Part shown: positions 41,334 through 50,768 of the stretch, in pieces
How positions within the stretch are numbered: position 1 is the stretch's first letter
Layout of the letters: each line of letters begins with the position of its first letter
From: Ruficoccus amylovorans
GTDB taxonomy: Bacteria; Verrucomicrobiota; Verrucomicrobiia; Opitutales; Cerasicoccaceae
Assembly (NCBI RefSeq): GCF_014230085.1
Contig: NZ_JACHVB010000012.1
Location: 186,001-250,000 of the forward strand
DNA length: 64,000 nt
Reading direction: 5' to 3'
Position numbers and translations under genes: made by a program
Notes under the pieces: generated by a model
Database searches by the model: none
Told to the model about the DNA's origin: nothing
What the model saw: the letters and a program-made list of their open reading frames with translations, nothing else

Positions 41334-42662
41334 ATGCCAATGAAAATGTACCCCAATTCCCTCTGCATGGCCGGTCTTCTCGTTGCCGGAGCCATTTCCT
41401 CCCTTCAGGCTGAAACGGTTACCTGGACGGGCGCGGCCGATTCGTCCTGGAGTAACAGCGCCAACTGGTCCAACGGCGAAGTCCCCGGCAGCAGCGCATC
41501 GGCGGGAGTGGATGTGCTCATCAACAGCAACACCGGGATGGCCGCTGACAATACGATTGAAAATATCGGCGGCTGGGATTCAGACCCTCGCATTCTCAAT
41601 TCCATCACCTTCGATATTTCCGGCGCGCGCCTTTATCAGGCAGGCGATCCCTATTTTGTGCTCGGGGATAGTGAAACTGTCGGGCAGTTCACGCTAACCT
41701 CCGCCTTCACGACGGATGGCTGGGTGTTCTTTGGCGGGGGGACTCGGACCCAGAACAACTACCGCCGGGGCCGTCTGCAGTTCGACAAGGGCATGCTTTT
41801 GACCAATAACGGCACGGGCGTGGGCATCTTTGAGCGGGCCTATGTGCAGAACACAGTGGACTCGGCCAATGGTTCGGTGACCTTCGCCGGGTCGGGCTCG
41901 TGGTTGTTCGCGACGAACAGCTACCTGGGTAAAGCCCGCAACGCACCGCAGACTTCCTCCCCGTATAACCCCGGCTCGATCCTGACCCCGGACGCGGTCG
42001 TCAACGTCAAGCTCGGGGACAACGACAACGCCTTCAGCGGCACGGTGACCTATGCCAGTTCGCTGGCAATGGAAGTGACCACGCTCGAAATCAACGGCGG
42101 CACGCTGAACCTGCAAGACTCGGGCATCAACAATACCGGCGCGCTGACCGTCGGGCTCAACGGCTCCTTTATCGGTACGGGCGACATCGCGGGGGCGGCC
42201 ATCGTTGCCGGTCAACTCTCGCCCGGCGCGGATGGTACCGGTACGGGCACGTTCTCCTTCGGCGACGATCTGAGCCTGCAATCGACGGCGGAAGTCCTGC
42301 TCGGGATCACCGGGACCGGGGCCGGGACCTACGACCACATCCAGCTCGACGGCGGGATCTTGACCTATGGCGGCTCGCTCATCGTAACTGTTGACGGTAC
42401 TTACACGGTCGGCGACTCCTGGGCGCTGTTCACCGGGTATGGCTCCGAGAGCGGTGACTTCGACACCATCTCTATCAACGGCGTTACCCTGACGAAGGAG
42501 GGCGATGTGTGGGTCGGCTCCGCCTCCGGGGTTAACTACCAGTTCGACCAGGCGGCGGGCGAACTCGCCGTTGTTGTTCCCGAGCCGGGAACGATCGTCT
42601 TCGTCGGCCTGGCCGCGGTCACCTTTGCACTTGCGCTGCGTCGCCGCGGGCGGCGTTGCTGA
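41334..42662 (+). CDS. PEP-CTERM sorting domain protein, autotransporter-repeat like
   Basis: 442 residues (440 if ATG 41340 is the start). The signal peptide ends near SSLQA. The body is beta-helical and Gly/Asn/Ser-rich, with TWTGAADSSWSNSANWSNG as found at the start of verrucomicrobial autotransporter-associated beta-strand proteins, then TTLEINGGTLNLQDSG and TGDIAGAAIVAGQLSPG. It ends with VVPEPGTIVFVGLAAV, a hydrophobic helix and RRRGRR: the PEP-CTERM signal for export and sorting by exosortase. Probably a surface or exopolysaccharide-linked protein. Flanked by two LacI regulators. Confidence 0.9.
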   Translation: MPMKMYPNSLCMAGLLVAGAISSLQAETVTWTGAADSSWSNSANWSNGEVPGSSASAGVDVLINSNTGMAADNTIENIGGWDSDPRILNSITFDISGARLYQAGDPYFVLGDSETVGQFTLTSAFTTDGWVFFGGGTRTQNNYRRGRLQFDKGMLLTNNGTGVGIFERAYVQNTVDSANGSVTFAGSGSWLFATNSYLGKARNAPQTSSPYNPGSILTPDAVVNVKLGDNDNAFSGTVTYASSLAMEVTTLEINGGTLNLQDSGINNTGALTVGLNGSFIGTGDIAGAAIVAGQLSPGADGTGTGTFSFGDDLSLQSTAEVLLGITGTGAGTYDHIQLDGGILTYGGSLIVTVDGTYTVGDSWALFTGYGSESGDFDTISINGVTLTKEGDVWVGSASGVNYQFDQAAGELAVVVPEPGTIVFVGLAAVTFALALRRRGRRC

Positions 42663-42996
42663 GTCGGGCAGACCGGCTTCAGGGACGCTGGTTTACGAAC
42701 TGGCTGATGCCTTTGTTTCGATAACAAAAATTCCCGGCGTCACAACCGCCTGCGTGGCGGAACATGAGGTCGAGGGGTACTGCACGCGGGGTTGCCGGGG
42801 AGGTGTCGCGTAAGGCGCACCTATTTTTCTCCGGTAACCCTGTTGCCTCTTGAACCGCGCACGATGGAGTGGGGCCACCGGTCGGTGCCGGTTTTATCGG
42901 TTTGCCAGAGCAGGGGTGGTTCCTGCAAGCTGGAAGGCGTTACCAAGCCGGGGAGAGAACCGACCCGTCCGTCTTTTCGTTTGTGTAAGACCTGTC
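42663..42996 (+). other. Intergenic region before LacI gene 2
   Basis: 334 bp with no convincing gene. A partial frame runs in from the LacI gene upstream to 42850, but that stretch has no conserved features and the LacI DNA-binding domain begins properly after ATG 42997. Small imperfect inverted repeats around ccaccggtcggtgccggt (about 42879-42896) could hold a control site. No clear terminator for the PEP-CTERM gene was seen. Confidence 0.35.
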
Positions 42997-44082
42997 ATGC
43001 CGAAGCCCTCAGTACCCGACGCCGACGCCAAGCCCCCGTTGCCCCAGCGGGTCACGCTGAGCGATATTGCGGAAGTGGCCGGGACGAGCCATGTGACAGT
43101 TTCGCTGGCCCTGCGCAACCACCCGAAAATATCAGCCACGACCCGCAAAAAGGTCTGCGCGATCGCGAAAAAGATGGGCTACCGGCCGGACCCGATGCTG
43201 AAGGCCCTGTCCGAGTACCGCAAGCAGACCAAGGCCGCGCGTTACCAGGCGGCGCTGGTGTGGATCAACCTGTTTGACACGGCGGTTTATCCGCCTCGTT
43301 ACCATACATTCGGTGATTGTCAGGAAGGAGCCCGCGAGCGTGCTGCCGAGCTTGGGTTTTCGCTGTTGCCGGTCTGTCCGAAGGCCGAGGGGATGACCCC
43401 GGCCTCGCTGCGCCGCATGCTCCAGGCTCGCGGGATCATGGGGGTGATCGTCGGCCCGCACCCGAAGCCGCGCACGCGCTGGCGGTGGGATATCAGCGAG
43501 TTTTCCGCCGTGCGCGTGGGATATTCCCTCAGCGCGCCGTTGCTGCACGTGGTGGCGAACGATCAGGCCGCCTCCAGTGCGCTGGCGATTCGCAAGCTGC
43601 GCGAACTCGGGCATCGGCGTATCGGCATGGTGCTTTCCCGTGAACACAATGAGCGCACGGACGACCATTTTCTGGGCGGCTTTCTCGGCAAGTGCATGCC
43701 CGGTCTCTCCAGCGGGGATAACCCGTTTCTGGTTTTCGACGAACCCTTCAACCGGGAGCAGTGGCAGGCGTGGTACGAGCGTTTTCGCCCGGACGCGGTT
43801 ATCGTGGGCGGAGAGGAGACCGGGAAGGCTATCCGATCCTTCGGCGTACGTGTGCCGGAGGATTTATCCGTGGTGATCTTCGGGGATATTAAATCGGGCA
43901 GCTTCTGGGCCTACGTCGATCAGAACGACCACGCCATCGGGCGCATGAGCGTCGATGTAGTCGTGGGGATGCTCAACCGGCACGAAACCGGCCTGCCGGA
44001 ACGCCCTTGCTGCACGCTGGTGGAATCCCGCTGGTGCGCGGGCACGAGCGTCCAAAAACAGCCCGCCTCCGCCCGGCGCTAG
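42997..44082 (+). CDS. LacI family transcriptional regulator 2
   Basis: 361 residues from ATG 42997. Helix-turn-helix RVTLSDIAEVAGTSHVTVSLALRNHPKISATTRKK with a hinge like that of regulator 1 (both continue GYRxDPMLxAL.. and a Tyr-Arg stretch), so the two are paralogues of one verrucomicrobial subgroup. Effector domain: RGIMGVIVGP, LGHRRIGMVLSREHNERTDDHFLGGF and VPEDLSVVIFGD. The stop codon TAG lies in a CTAG that also provides the stop of the convergent methyltransferase gene. Confidence 0.92.
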   Translation: MPKPSVPDADAKPPLPQRVTLSDIAEVAGTSHVTVSLALRNHPKISATTRKKVCAIAKKMGYRPDPMLKALSEYRKQTKAARYQAALVWINLFDTAVYPPRYHTFGDCQEGARERAAELGFSLLPVCPKAEGMTPASLRRMLQARGIMGVIVGPHPKPRTRWRWDISEFSAVRVGYSLSAPLLHVVANDQAASSALAIRKLRELGHRRIGMVLSREHNERTDDHFLGGFLGKCMPGLSSGDNPFLVFDEPFNREQWQAWYERFRPDAVIVGGEETGKAIRSFGVRVPEDLSVVIFGDIKSGSFWAYVDQNDHAIGRMSVDVVVGMLNRHETGLPERPCCTLVESRWCAGTSVQKQPASARR

Positions 44083-45281
44083 GCGAGTTCAATGACAGGA
44101 TTGGCGAGCTGAAGCTCCTGCGTGATCTGTTCGCGGATCACCTTGTTGTGAAGCATGGTGCCGATAATGATCGGGTGCGCAGGCATGTCCCTCAGCGCGG
44201 CGGGGGGGAGGATGGCGATGCCCTGGAGTTCCTTGCCCTGATTGCAGGGGTTGGAATCGACGAAGGCGGCGATCTCGGCCTGGCCCAGGCGGGTTTCGGC
44301 CAGGAGCTTGAGGGTTAGTTGCCCCGTGCCCCAGACAATGACCGGGCCGCGCAGGGCTTCGGTCAACTGCTGGTCGAGGGCGGCCAGCTTTTCGCGCGAG
44401 CGCCCGATGTAGTCGTTGAGGTGGGGGAGAAAGGTCTCGTCCCTGACCCACTCGGCCGGAGCGGTCGCAGGGCCGTCCTTTTTCTGGAAAAAGCCGAAGA
44501 CTGCCGGGTAGGGAATGCCGGGCGCGGTTTCCATAAACTTCGTCTGGACCGAGATGGCCCGGAAGCCGGCGGCCTCGAAGAGGTTTTCCAGCGAGGCGGG
44601 GCCGTAGTGGTTGATGTGCTCGATGTTGAAGTCCTGAAAGGGGGCGGTCAGGCAGTCCACATAGCGGTCGGCGTCCGGGGTCTCGGCGTAGATCATACCG
44701 CCGGGGGCGAGCCGGTCGCGAAGCTTTTCGATGGAGAGCCGGGGGTGCAGCACGTGCTCCAGCACGTGTGAGAGCACGATCAGCCCGGCGGAATGGACCG
44801 CGGGCGGAAGTTCGCCGAGCCAGCCCTGTTCGGCGGGAATGCCGAACAGCTCCTGGGTGTTTTTCACGCAGACCGGAGAGGGGTCCACACCGAGCAGGTT
44901 CGTGAAGCCCAGCCCCTTGAGCATGTGAAGCAGTCCACCGTTGGCGCAGCCGATATCGACGACGAGCGCGTCCTTGTCCGGGAACTGCGCGGCGATGGTT
45001 GCGGCCATGATTTCGAGGCGTTCCTTGTCCACGGAGCTGCCGCCACCGCCGGTCGAATTTTTTTGGTCGATGTACTTGGAGTAGCTTTCGTAGTAGCGGT
45101 TGTAGGCGTTTTCATCACCCGCCGTATCGGCGTAGGCGAACCCGCATTGCGTGCACGAAACGACGTCGAACTGGGCGGGCAGGGGATGATCCCTGGGGAG
45201 CGTGAACTTCTGGTGGTGGAGGCATTCGACCGTGCTATCGTCGCAGATCGGGCAGGTACGGAAAGAAGCTTCTTTAATCAT
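44079..45281 (-). CDS. SAM-dependent methyltransferase (C-methyltransferase-like)
   Basis: 400 residues from ATG 45281. An N-terminal zinc-binding domain with Cys pairs (CPICDD and CTQCGFAYAD) is followed by a class I methyltransferase domain (VVDIGCANGGLLHMLKGLG, VLSHVLEHVLHP). The C-terminal part has VIVWGTGQLTLKLLAET, an alpha/beta domain seen in C-methyltransferases of sugar pathways (for example NDP-hexose 3-C-methyltransferases). Probably acts on a nucleotide sugar or related compound. No sugar-nucleotide genes adjoin it. Convergent with LacI gene 2. Confidence 0.82.
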   Translation of the reverse strand: MIKEASFRTCPICDDSTVECLHHQKFTLPRDHPLPAQFDVVSCTQCGFAYADTAGDENAYNRYYESYSKYIDQKNSTGGGGSSVDKERLEIMAATIAAQFPDKDALVVDIGCANGGLLHMLKGLGFTNLLGVDPSPVCVKNTQELFGIPAEQGWLGELPPAVHSAGLIVLSHVLEHVLHPRLSIEKLRDRLAPGGMIYAETPDADRYVDCLTAPFQDFNIEHINHYGPASLENLFEAAGFRAISVQTKFMETAPGIPYPAVFGFFQKKDGPATAPAEWVRDETFLPHLNDYIGRSREKLAALDQQLTEALRGPVIVWGTGQLTLKLLAETRLGQAEIAAFVDSNPCNQGKELQGIAILPPAALRDMPAHPIIIGTMLHNKVIREQITQELQLANPVIELA

Positions 45282-45629
45282 AGGGAAAAACGGAGGAGCG
45301 GTACCCACCTTCTGCACTTTGAAAAGTACATGAGAGTTGGTAGCGCTGGCTGGGATCGGTGGATGAGTTTCAGGATGTTGTAGGTGCCCGCGGGCGGTGA
45401 AGTCGAGTTTTATCGCGGGCAGGCAGAGGCGGCTGCCTCACCTTCGGTGCTGGCGTGCCGTGGTTATTTCTAAGTGTATGGTCTGAAATCATAACCACTG
45501 CCCCTTGCTGTTCGCGGGCCGATACCGTAGTGTGCTTTCCATCGAGACGATAAACGTCCGTTCCTGCCAGGCACGCGCCGACTCCGACGACTGATGTTTC
45601 CAGTGATTACCCCCTTCCGTTTGATTGCC
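45282..45629. promoter_or_regulatory. Divergent intergenic region with inverted repeat
   Basis: 348 bp between the methyltransferase and the sialate esterase genes. An inverted repeat GTGGTTAT (45460-45467) N23 ATAACCAC (45491-45498) lies about 130-170 nt before the esterase start and may be an operator for one of the nearby LacI regulators. That is a guess based on position only. Confidence 0.35.
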
Positions 45630-47738
45630 ATGAAAATGTCCGCCCTCTTCGTGGTGGTGCTGGCCTCTGCCGTTGTTGCCAAGGCTGGTAGTCTCGCTTC
45701 CTATTCCTTTGATAATGGGCTGGCAACGGCTTCCGTGGCGGAACACGTGACGGCCTCCGAAGCCCAGTGGACGGTGCCCGGCGGCGGATTCAGCACCTCA
45801 CAGGGTAACGCCTATATCGACACGGGCACGACGCTCGGAGGGTTTGACGGCGAGCGTTGCCTGAGCTTCAGCGTCACGGCGAACGAGGGCTATGTGCTGC
45901 GTCCGGAGACGTTCGCCTTTGAGTTGGGCGGCAGCCGCAGTTCGGGCAGCCACGAGGTCACGGTGCAGGCCGTTGTCCGGACCGGACTGGACTCCGCCAA
46001 CCTGAAACTGAAGCCCGGCTCGGTCACCGTGGCTTCCCACAGCTTTAACGGAGTCGAGCCGACCTTCACGCGCTACACGGCGGACCTGGGCGCGGCCCGT
46101 TATCAGGGACTCAAGTCGTTCGACATTCGCGTGTACGTGAGCAGCAAGTCCGGCAGCAGCCAGATCTACCTGCGCCTGGATTCGCTGGAGTTGAGCGGTA
46201 CCGTCGCCCCCGGCACTCCGCGCCCGGCTGCGATCTTGCCGGAGCAAACGAGGGAGGAGCTCGACGCTTCCCTCAACGAGCCGGATTTGATTCTGACGCT
46301 TGCTCCGCTCTTTCGCGATAACGCCGTGTTGCAACGCGGGCAGCCGCTTCCTGTCTGGGGCTTGGCCCGACCCGGCTCCGGCGTGGTGGTCAGTTTTGCC
46401 GGGCATGACACCACGGCCACGGCCGACGAGGACGGACGCTGGCAGGCAACGCTGCCGCCCCTGGAGGGCAGCAGCGAGGGAAGGGATTTTACGGTCCGCA
46501 GCGACACGCGGGAAGTGGTCCTCAAGGATGTCGTGGTGGGAGAAGTCTGGCTCTGCGCCGGGCAGTCGAACATGGCCTGGCCGCTCAAGTCCGTGCCCGA
46601 CGCCAACGCGCTCATCGCGGGCTCGGACTACCCGCTGATCCGTGAATTCAAGGTCCGCAACATCTCGCTGGAGGAACCGGGAACAGAGGCCGAGGGCTCC
46701 TGGGCGCTGTGCTCGCCGCAGACGGCTGGGTCGTTCACGGCGGTTGGTTATTACTTCGCCCGCGAACTGCAAGCCCGGCTCGGCGTGCCGGTCGGGTTGA
46801 TTAACAGCAGTTGGGGCGGCACTGGCATCGAGGCCTGGATGAGTGCGCGCGCGTTGGAATCCTTTCCTGCCGTGGGACAGCGCTGGGAGAAGGTGCTGGA
46901 GGAACTGCCGCAGAAAATGGTCGCTTACGAAAAGGAACGCGAGGAGTACCGTCGCCGCGCCGCCGAGGCCAAGGCGAAGGGGGAGGAGTTCGACTGGAAA
47001 AAATACCCCAAGCCGCCGCCCGGACCCGGCACCCGCGAAGCTCCCTCGGGGATTTTCAACGGCATGGTGGCCCCGCTCGTGCCGTACTCGATGGCCGGGG
47101 TACTCTGGTATCAGGGCGAGGGCAACAGCGGCAACGCAGCCTCTTATGCCCAAATGTTTCCGGTCTTCATCCAGGACTGGCGGGAGCGCTGGGGGGCGCC
47201 GGAAATGCCTTTTTACTTCGTGCAACTGCCCAACTACCAGTGGGACTACGACCGCACGGACATGAAGTGGGCGCAGTTCCGGGCGGCGCAAATGGAGGCG
47301 CTGGCCCTGCCGGAAACGGGAGCGGCCATCGTGATCGACGGGAAAACGCCCATCGGCCACCCGCCGGACAAGACCGAGGTCGGTCAGCGGCTGGCCCGCC
47401 TGGCCTCGGTCCGCCATTACGGGTTGGACCAGGGCGATGCTTCCGGGCCGTTGCTCAAAGCGGCCCGCCGCCAGGGTAACGAAGTCGTGCTGACCTTTTC
47501 CGAAGCGGCCAGCGGGCTTACCCGGAAGGGGGACAAGTTGGCGGGCTTTGAACTGGCCTCAGCCGGGGGGGACTTTGTCCCGGCGGACGCCGTGCTGGCG
47601 GGGGATACCGTGGTCGTTTCCGCCGAAGAAGTCGCCGAGCCCGCGCAGGTGCGCTATGCCTGGCGCAACAACCCGCCCGCCACGCTCTACAATGGCCAGG
47701 GGTTGCCCGCCTCGCCGTTCATGGCAGAGGTGGAGTAG
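45630..47738 (+). CDS. Secreted sialate O-acetylesterase
   Basis: 702 residues from ATG 45630 (MKMSALFVVVLASAVVAKA is a signal peptide). The first 200 residues form a beta-sandwich domain (SLASYSFDNGLATASVAEHV) of a kind also found in other verrucomicrobial secreted proteins. The catalytic SASA domain follows: PLFRDNAVLQRGQPLPVWG, AGQSNMAWPL (nucleophile Ser), INSSWGGTGIEAWMS, VLWYQGEGNSGNA and HPPDKTEVGQRLA, with a GKT-IGHPPDK catalytic-His region. It removes O-acetyl groups from sialic acids or plant and algal polysaccharides. No sulfatase or glycosidase is adjacent, so its substrate is open. Confidence 0.92.
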   Translation: MKMSALFVVVLASAVVAKAGSLASYSFDNGLATASVAEHVTASEAQWTVPGGGFSTSQGNAYIDTGTTLGGFDGERCLSFSVTANEGYVLRPETFAFELGGSRSSGSHEVTVQAVVRTGLDSANLKLKPGSVTVASHSFNGVEPTFTRYTADLGAARYQGLKSFDIRVYVSSKSGSSQIYLRLDSLELSGTVAPGTPRPAAILPEQTREELDASLNEPDLILTLAPLFRDNAVLQRGQPLPVWGLARPGSGVVVSFAGHDTTATADEDGRWQATLPPLEGSSEGRDFTVRSDTREVVLKDVVVGEVWLCAGQSNMAWPLKSVPDANALIAGSDYPLIREFKVRNISLEEPGTEAEGSWALCSPQTAGSFTAVGYYFARELQARLGVPVGLINSSWGGTGIEAWMSARALESFPAVGQRWEKVLEELPQKMVAYEKEREEYRRRAAEAKAKGEEFDWKKYPKPPPGPGTREAPSGIFNGMVAPLVPYSMAGVLWYQGEGNSGNAASYAQMFPVFIQDWRERWGAPEMPFYFVQLPNYQWDYDRTDMKWAQFRAAQMEALALPETGAAIVIDGKTPIGHPPDKTEVGQRLARLASVRHYGLDQGDASGPLLKAARRQGNEVVLTFSEAASGLTRKGDKLAGFELASAGGDFVPADAVLAGDTVVVSAEEVAEPAQVRYAWRNNPPATLYNGQGLPASPFMAEVE

Positions 47739-47739
47739 T

Positions 47740-47893
47740 CAGGAGCTTGAATAAAGTCCTAGCCGCCACAAAAAGCCCGAATGGCTAAATGGTTAAAATG
47801 GCTAATTGTTGCTTTCTACGTTTCGCATCCAACAATTAACAATTGGCCATTTAACCATTTAACTATGGTGGTTCAGTATTTTTTTAACCGCCC
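47740..47893. mobile_element. Palindromic element, family 2, copy d
   Basis: Begins right after the sialate esterase stop (gtcaggagcttgaataaagt) and ends at about ttttttaaccgcccta. The interior has gaatggctaaatggttaaaa and its partner ccatttaaccatttaact. No gene inside; it lies between convergent genes. Confidence 0.7.
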
Positions 47894-47953
47894 TATCGGG
47901 CAAAAGGCTTTCGGCCCGGAGGCGGCTCCTGCGTTTCAAATAAAAACGCTGGC

Positions 47954-50434
47954 TTACCAACGCAGGCGGCAGTTGAAGCGCTGCCGCTGGGCGTGGGTCA
48001 GCTCGGGCAGGTCGCTCACCTGCGCGAGCGAGAAGTAGGTGGCAACAAAGACCCGAGCCAGCTCCTTGAGTTCGCGCCAGCGTTCCCAGTGGTAGTCCGG
48101 GGCGAAGCAGATGTGGTTCAGGATGCTGCGCCACTCCAACAGGGCGCGTTCGATGTCGCCGTGGCGGAGGTTTTCCGTGACCAGTTCGGCCCGCGAGCCG
48201 GGGCTGGTGCGGATCTTGGCCAGGACTTCGGCCGCGCCGTTGCCGTACTCGGGAGGGACGCCCTGCTCCAGGTAACCGGGGCAGGTCAGCCCGTGGTAGC
48301 GCAGGCGGCAGACATTGCCCAGGCGGGCGCTGGCGTCCTCGTACTCCTCGAAGCGGTGCCCGGCGCGGAGGTTGGCCAGGTCGTAAAGGAGGTCTTCGAG
48401 CGCGTAGCTCTCGTCTTCCAGGGCGGCGGCGATGGCGAGCCCTTCGCCGTGGTTGAAAAAGCTGAAAATGACCCCGCGCCGGGTCGGGCACTTATGCTCG
48501 TCGATGAGTCCGAGTTGGTGCCACCACTGGGCGGGGGTGGAGCGGGCGTGCTGGAGCCCGGCGGGCGGCCCGGCCAACTCCGCAAAGGTGGGGAAGGGCG
48601 GCGGCTCGACGACGCGGAAGGGCGGGTTGATAAGCGCGCGCCCGTGCGAGTCCACCCGCGCGAAGACTTGCGCTCCGGAGTAGTCGAGCCGGGCGCTGAT
48701 CAGCCCCTTGTGCTCAATCAGGTCGAGGACTTTTCCGCCCTGCGTGAAGTACGGAAGCAGCGGCACCAGGTCGCGCTCGAAGTGCTCCAGCCGCCAATAC
48801 CGGCCCGGCAGGCGGGCCTCGGGGTCGAGCTGCCCGTAGTGCGCGCGGACTTGCTGGTACATCCATTTGACCAGCGTGACGGAGCCGGAGTTGGCCGCCT
48901 GCGGCATCATGGCGAGGGCCACTTGCCGCCCGTAAATATTACCGGCCTCGCCGCCGAGCTTGCAGAGGTTGCCCACCTGGATGCGGGCCAGCGACTCGGG
49001 CAGGCGCAGGGCGTTTTTCCAGCGGCCCTTGGCGTGGATCAGGGTTTCGCCCAGGCGCACCTTGCTGCGGGGGCGCTGACGCTCCCATTCGCCCTCGGAG
49101 TTGAGCATCTCCTTGATCTTGGGGCGGGGGGCATTGGAGGCGCTCTCGGCTTCGGCCTTGTGGACCAGCGAATGGCTGGCGGTGGAAATGTTCAACTGCC
49201 GCAGGCCCAACTCGACCGGACGCTCGCTGAACAACCGCTCCGACAGGCTCTCGGCGGCGGAGACGGGGGATTCGCCCTCGCGCCGGGCCTCGTGCATAAC
49301 GGCGTGAAAGCTTCCCCAGTCGATGTGCGGGGAGCGGCGCAGTTGCAGCGGTCGGGCCTCGTTGAGCCGGGGCTTGCCGGGGGCCACCAGCACGTAGCCC
49401 TTTTCGTCGAGGCCGCGCCGCCCGGCCCGGCCAAACATCTGCAACAACTCATCCGGGCGGACAAGCTGGCTGCGGTTCCCGGCCTGGTACTCGCGGTCGG
49501 TCACGAGGACGGACTTCATGCAGAAGTTGATCCCGGCGGCCAACCCGGTTGTGGCCACGATGACGCGAAGCTGGCCCTTTTTGGCCAACGGCTCAATCAG
49601 CCCGGCGCGTTGCTGGTAGCTCAGGCCGCTGTGGTGAAAGGCGATGCGGTTACGCAAGAGCTTGGCCATCGGGTCGCCAGCGAGGTGCTTCTGCTCGGGG
49701 GTCAACTCCAGCCACTCGGGCAGGGGGAGGGCGGCGCTCAACTGCCGGGCGAGATCCTCGGCGGCGTGTCGGCGGGGAGCGAAGACCAGGATCGGCCCGA
49801 AATCGGCCGCCAGCGCCCGCGCGATGAAACGCGGCCAGAAGCCCCGGATGTTGCCCGGCAGGCGGTCCGAGAGAGCCTCCAGCATGATTTCGTCCTGCGG
49901 GACAGGGCGCTCGTGCCGGTAAACGATTTCGGCGTCGCGGCCAATGCGCCGCAGCCAGGAAACGACCTTCTGCGGGTTGCCGACGCTGCCGCTGAGCAAC
50001 AAAAGCTGGGTGCCCGGCGGGGCCGAGGCCACGGCGAGTTCGTAGTTCACGCCCCGGCTGGGGTCACCGAGCATCTGGTACTCGTCGATCACGAGCAGGC
50101 CGGGGCCTTCGCCCTTGAGGAGGCGGTTTTTCTGGGTCTCCAGCGTGGCCACGACGACGGGGGCGTCGGTCTTTTCGGCAATGTCGCCGGTGGCGATCCC
50201 GACGTTCCAGCCCTGACGCCGCCATTCGTAGAGCTTGTCGTTGGCGAGGGCGCGGGTGGGCACGGTGTAAATCGCCTGATGCTTGAACCCGGCCTTCATC
50301 AGCAGTTCGAAGATGTAGGTCTTGCCTGCGCCGGTCGGGGCGTGGACGACGACATCCTTGCCCTCTTTCAAATAATTAACAGCCTCCTGCTGCCACAGGT
50401 CGGGGATTTTCAGACTGGTGCCGAGCCCTTCCAC
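47954..50434 (-). CDS. Ski2-like DEAD/DEAH-box helicase
   Basis: 826 residues. Superfamily 2: Walker A APTGAGKT near residue 35, TRALANDKLYEW (Ia), the motif II variant VIDEYQMLGD (DEYQ instead of DExH), LSGSVGNP (III), IAFHHSGLSYQQRAGL (IV/V) and GRAGRRGLDEKGYV (VI). The HHSGL and GRAGRRG blocks are characteristic of Ski2/Mtr4/Hel308 relatives. The C-terminal 450 residues have no domain I can name. It probably acts on RNA or DNA duplexes. The intergenic region upstream holds multi-hairpin element copy E. Confidence 0.9.
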   Translation of the reverse strand: MEGLGTSLKIPDLWQQEAVNYLKEGKDVVVHAPTGAGKTYIFELLMKAGFKHQAIYTVPTRALANDKLYEWRRQGWNVGIATGDIAEKTDAPVVVATLETQKNRLLKGEGPGLLVIDEYQMLGDPSRGVNYELAVASAPPGTQLLLLSGSVGNPQKVVSWLRRIGRDAEIVYRHERPVPQDEIMLEALSDRLPGNIRGFWPRFIARALAADFGPILVFAPRRHAAEDLARQLSAALPLPEWLELTPEQKHLAGDPMAKLLRNRIAFHHSGLSYQQRAGLIEPLAKKGQLRVIVATTGLAAGINFCMKSVLVTDREYQAGNRSQLVRPDELLQMFGRAGRRGLDEKGYVLVAPGKPRLNEARPLQLRRSPHIDWGSFHAVMHEARREGESPVSAAESLSERLFSERPVELGLRQLNISTASHSLVHKAEAESASNAPRPKIKEMLNSEGEWERQRPRSKVRLGETLIHAKGRWKNALRLPESLARIQVGNLCKLGGEAGNIYGRQVALAMMPQAANSGSVTLVKWMYQQVRAHYGQLDPEARLPGRYWRLEHFERDLVPLLPYFTQGGKVLDLIEHKGLISARLDYSGAQVFARVDSHGRALINPPFRVVEPPPFPTFAELAGPPAGLQHARSTPAQWWHQLGLIDEHKCPTRRGVIFSFFNHGEGLAIAAALEDESYALEDLLYDLANLRAGHRFEEYEDASARLGNVCRLRYHGLTCPGYLEQGVPPEYGNGAAEVLAKIRTSPGSRAELVTENLRHGDIERALLEWRSILNHICFAPDYHWERWRELKELARVFVATYFSLAQVSDLPELTHAQRQRFNCRLRW

Positions 50435-50519
50435 TTACGGGGCGAACAGTAAGCACATTCCGCCCCGTTTGGCAACTTCCTTCGCCACCTGAGGGAGCCG
50501 ACCCCGGCCCGGTCTGATA

Positions 50520-50714
50520 CCGGCCCTGAGCATCACCGGTTATAAACCTCAGCAAGCGGATAGGGCGTCCCCTTTCTGGCTGTATCGGGGCGGCTTGCTA
50601 CCACCTTCATCGTCCCCCGTGCGGCCACGCACGGGGTAGCCGCCTTTCTGGCGGCGTAGGGGGCAGATTGCTGGTCCAGCCGGACCCCCTCAATGTCCAG
50701 TGCGGTCACGCACC
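50520..50714. repeat. Multi-hairpin intergenic element, copy E
   Basis: Hairpins 50615-50636 (CCCCGTGCG/CGCACGGGG), 50639-50655 (GCCGCC/GGCGGC), a GGTCC/GGACC hairpin near 50672-50685 and GTGCG/CGCAC near 50700-50712. A 26-nt stretch (50660-50685) is the exact complement of the region around 17511-17536, tying it to copy D. The 333-bp gap holds no gene. Confidence 0.65.
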
Positions 50715-50768
50715 CCGGAAAATAAGCTTCGACTGGTGGGGAGGATTTTTTAGAGTGGGTGTTCTAAG

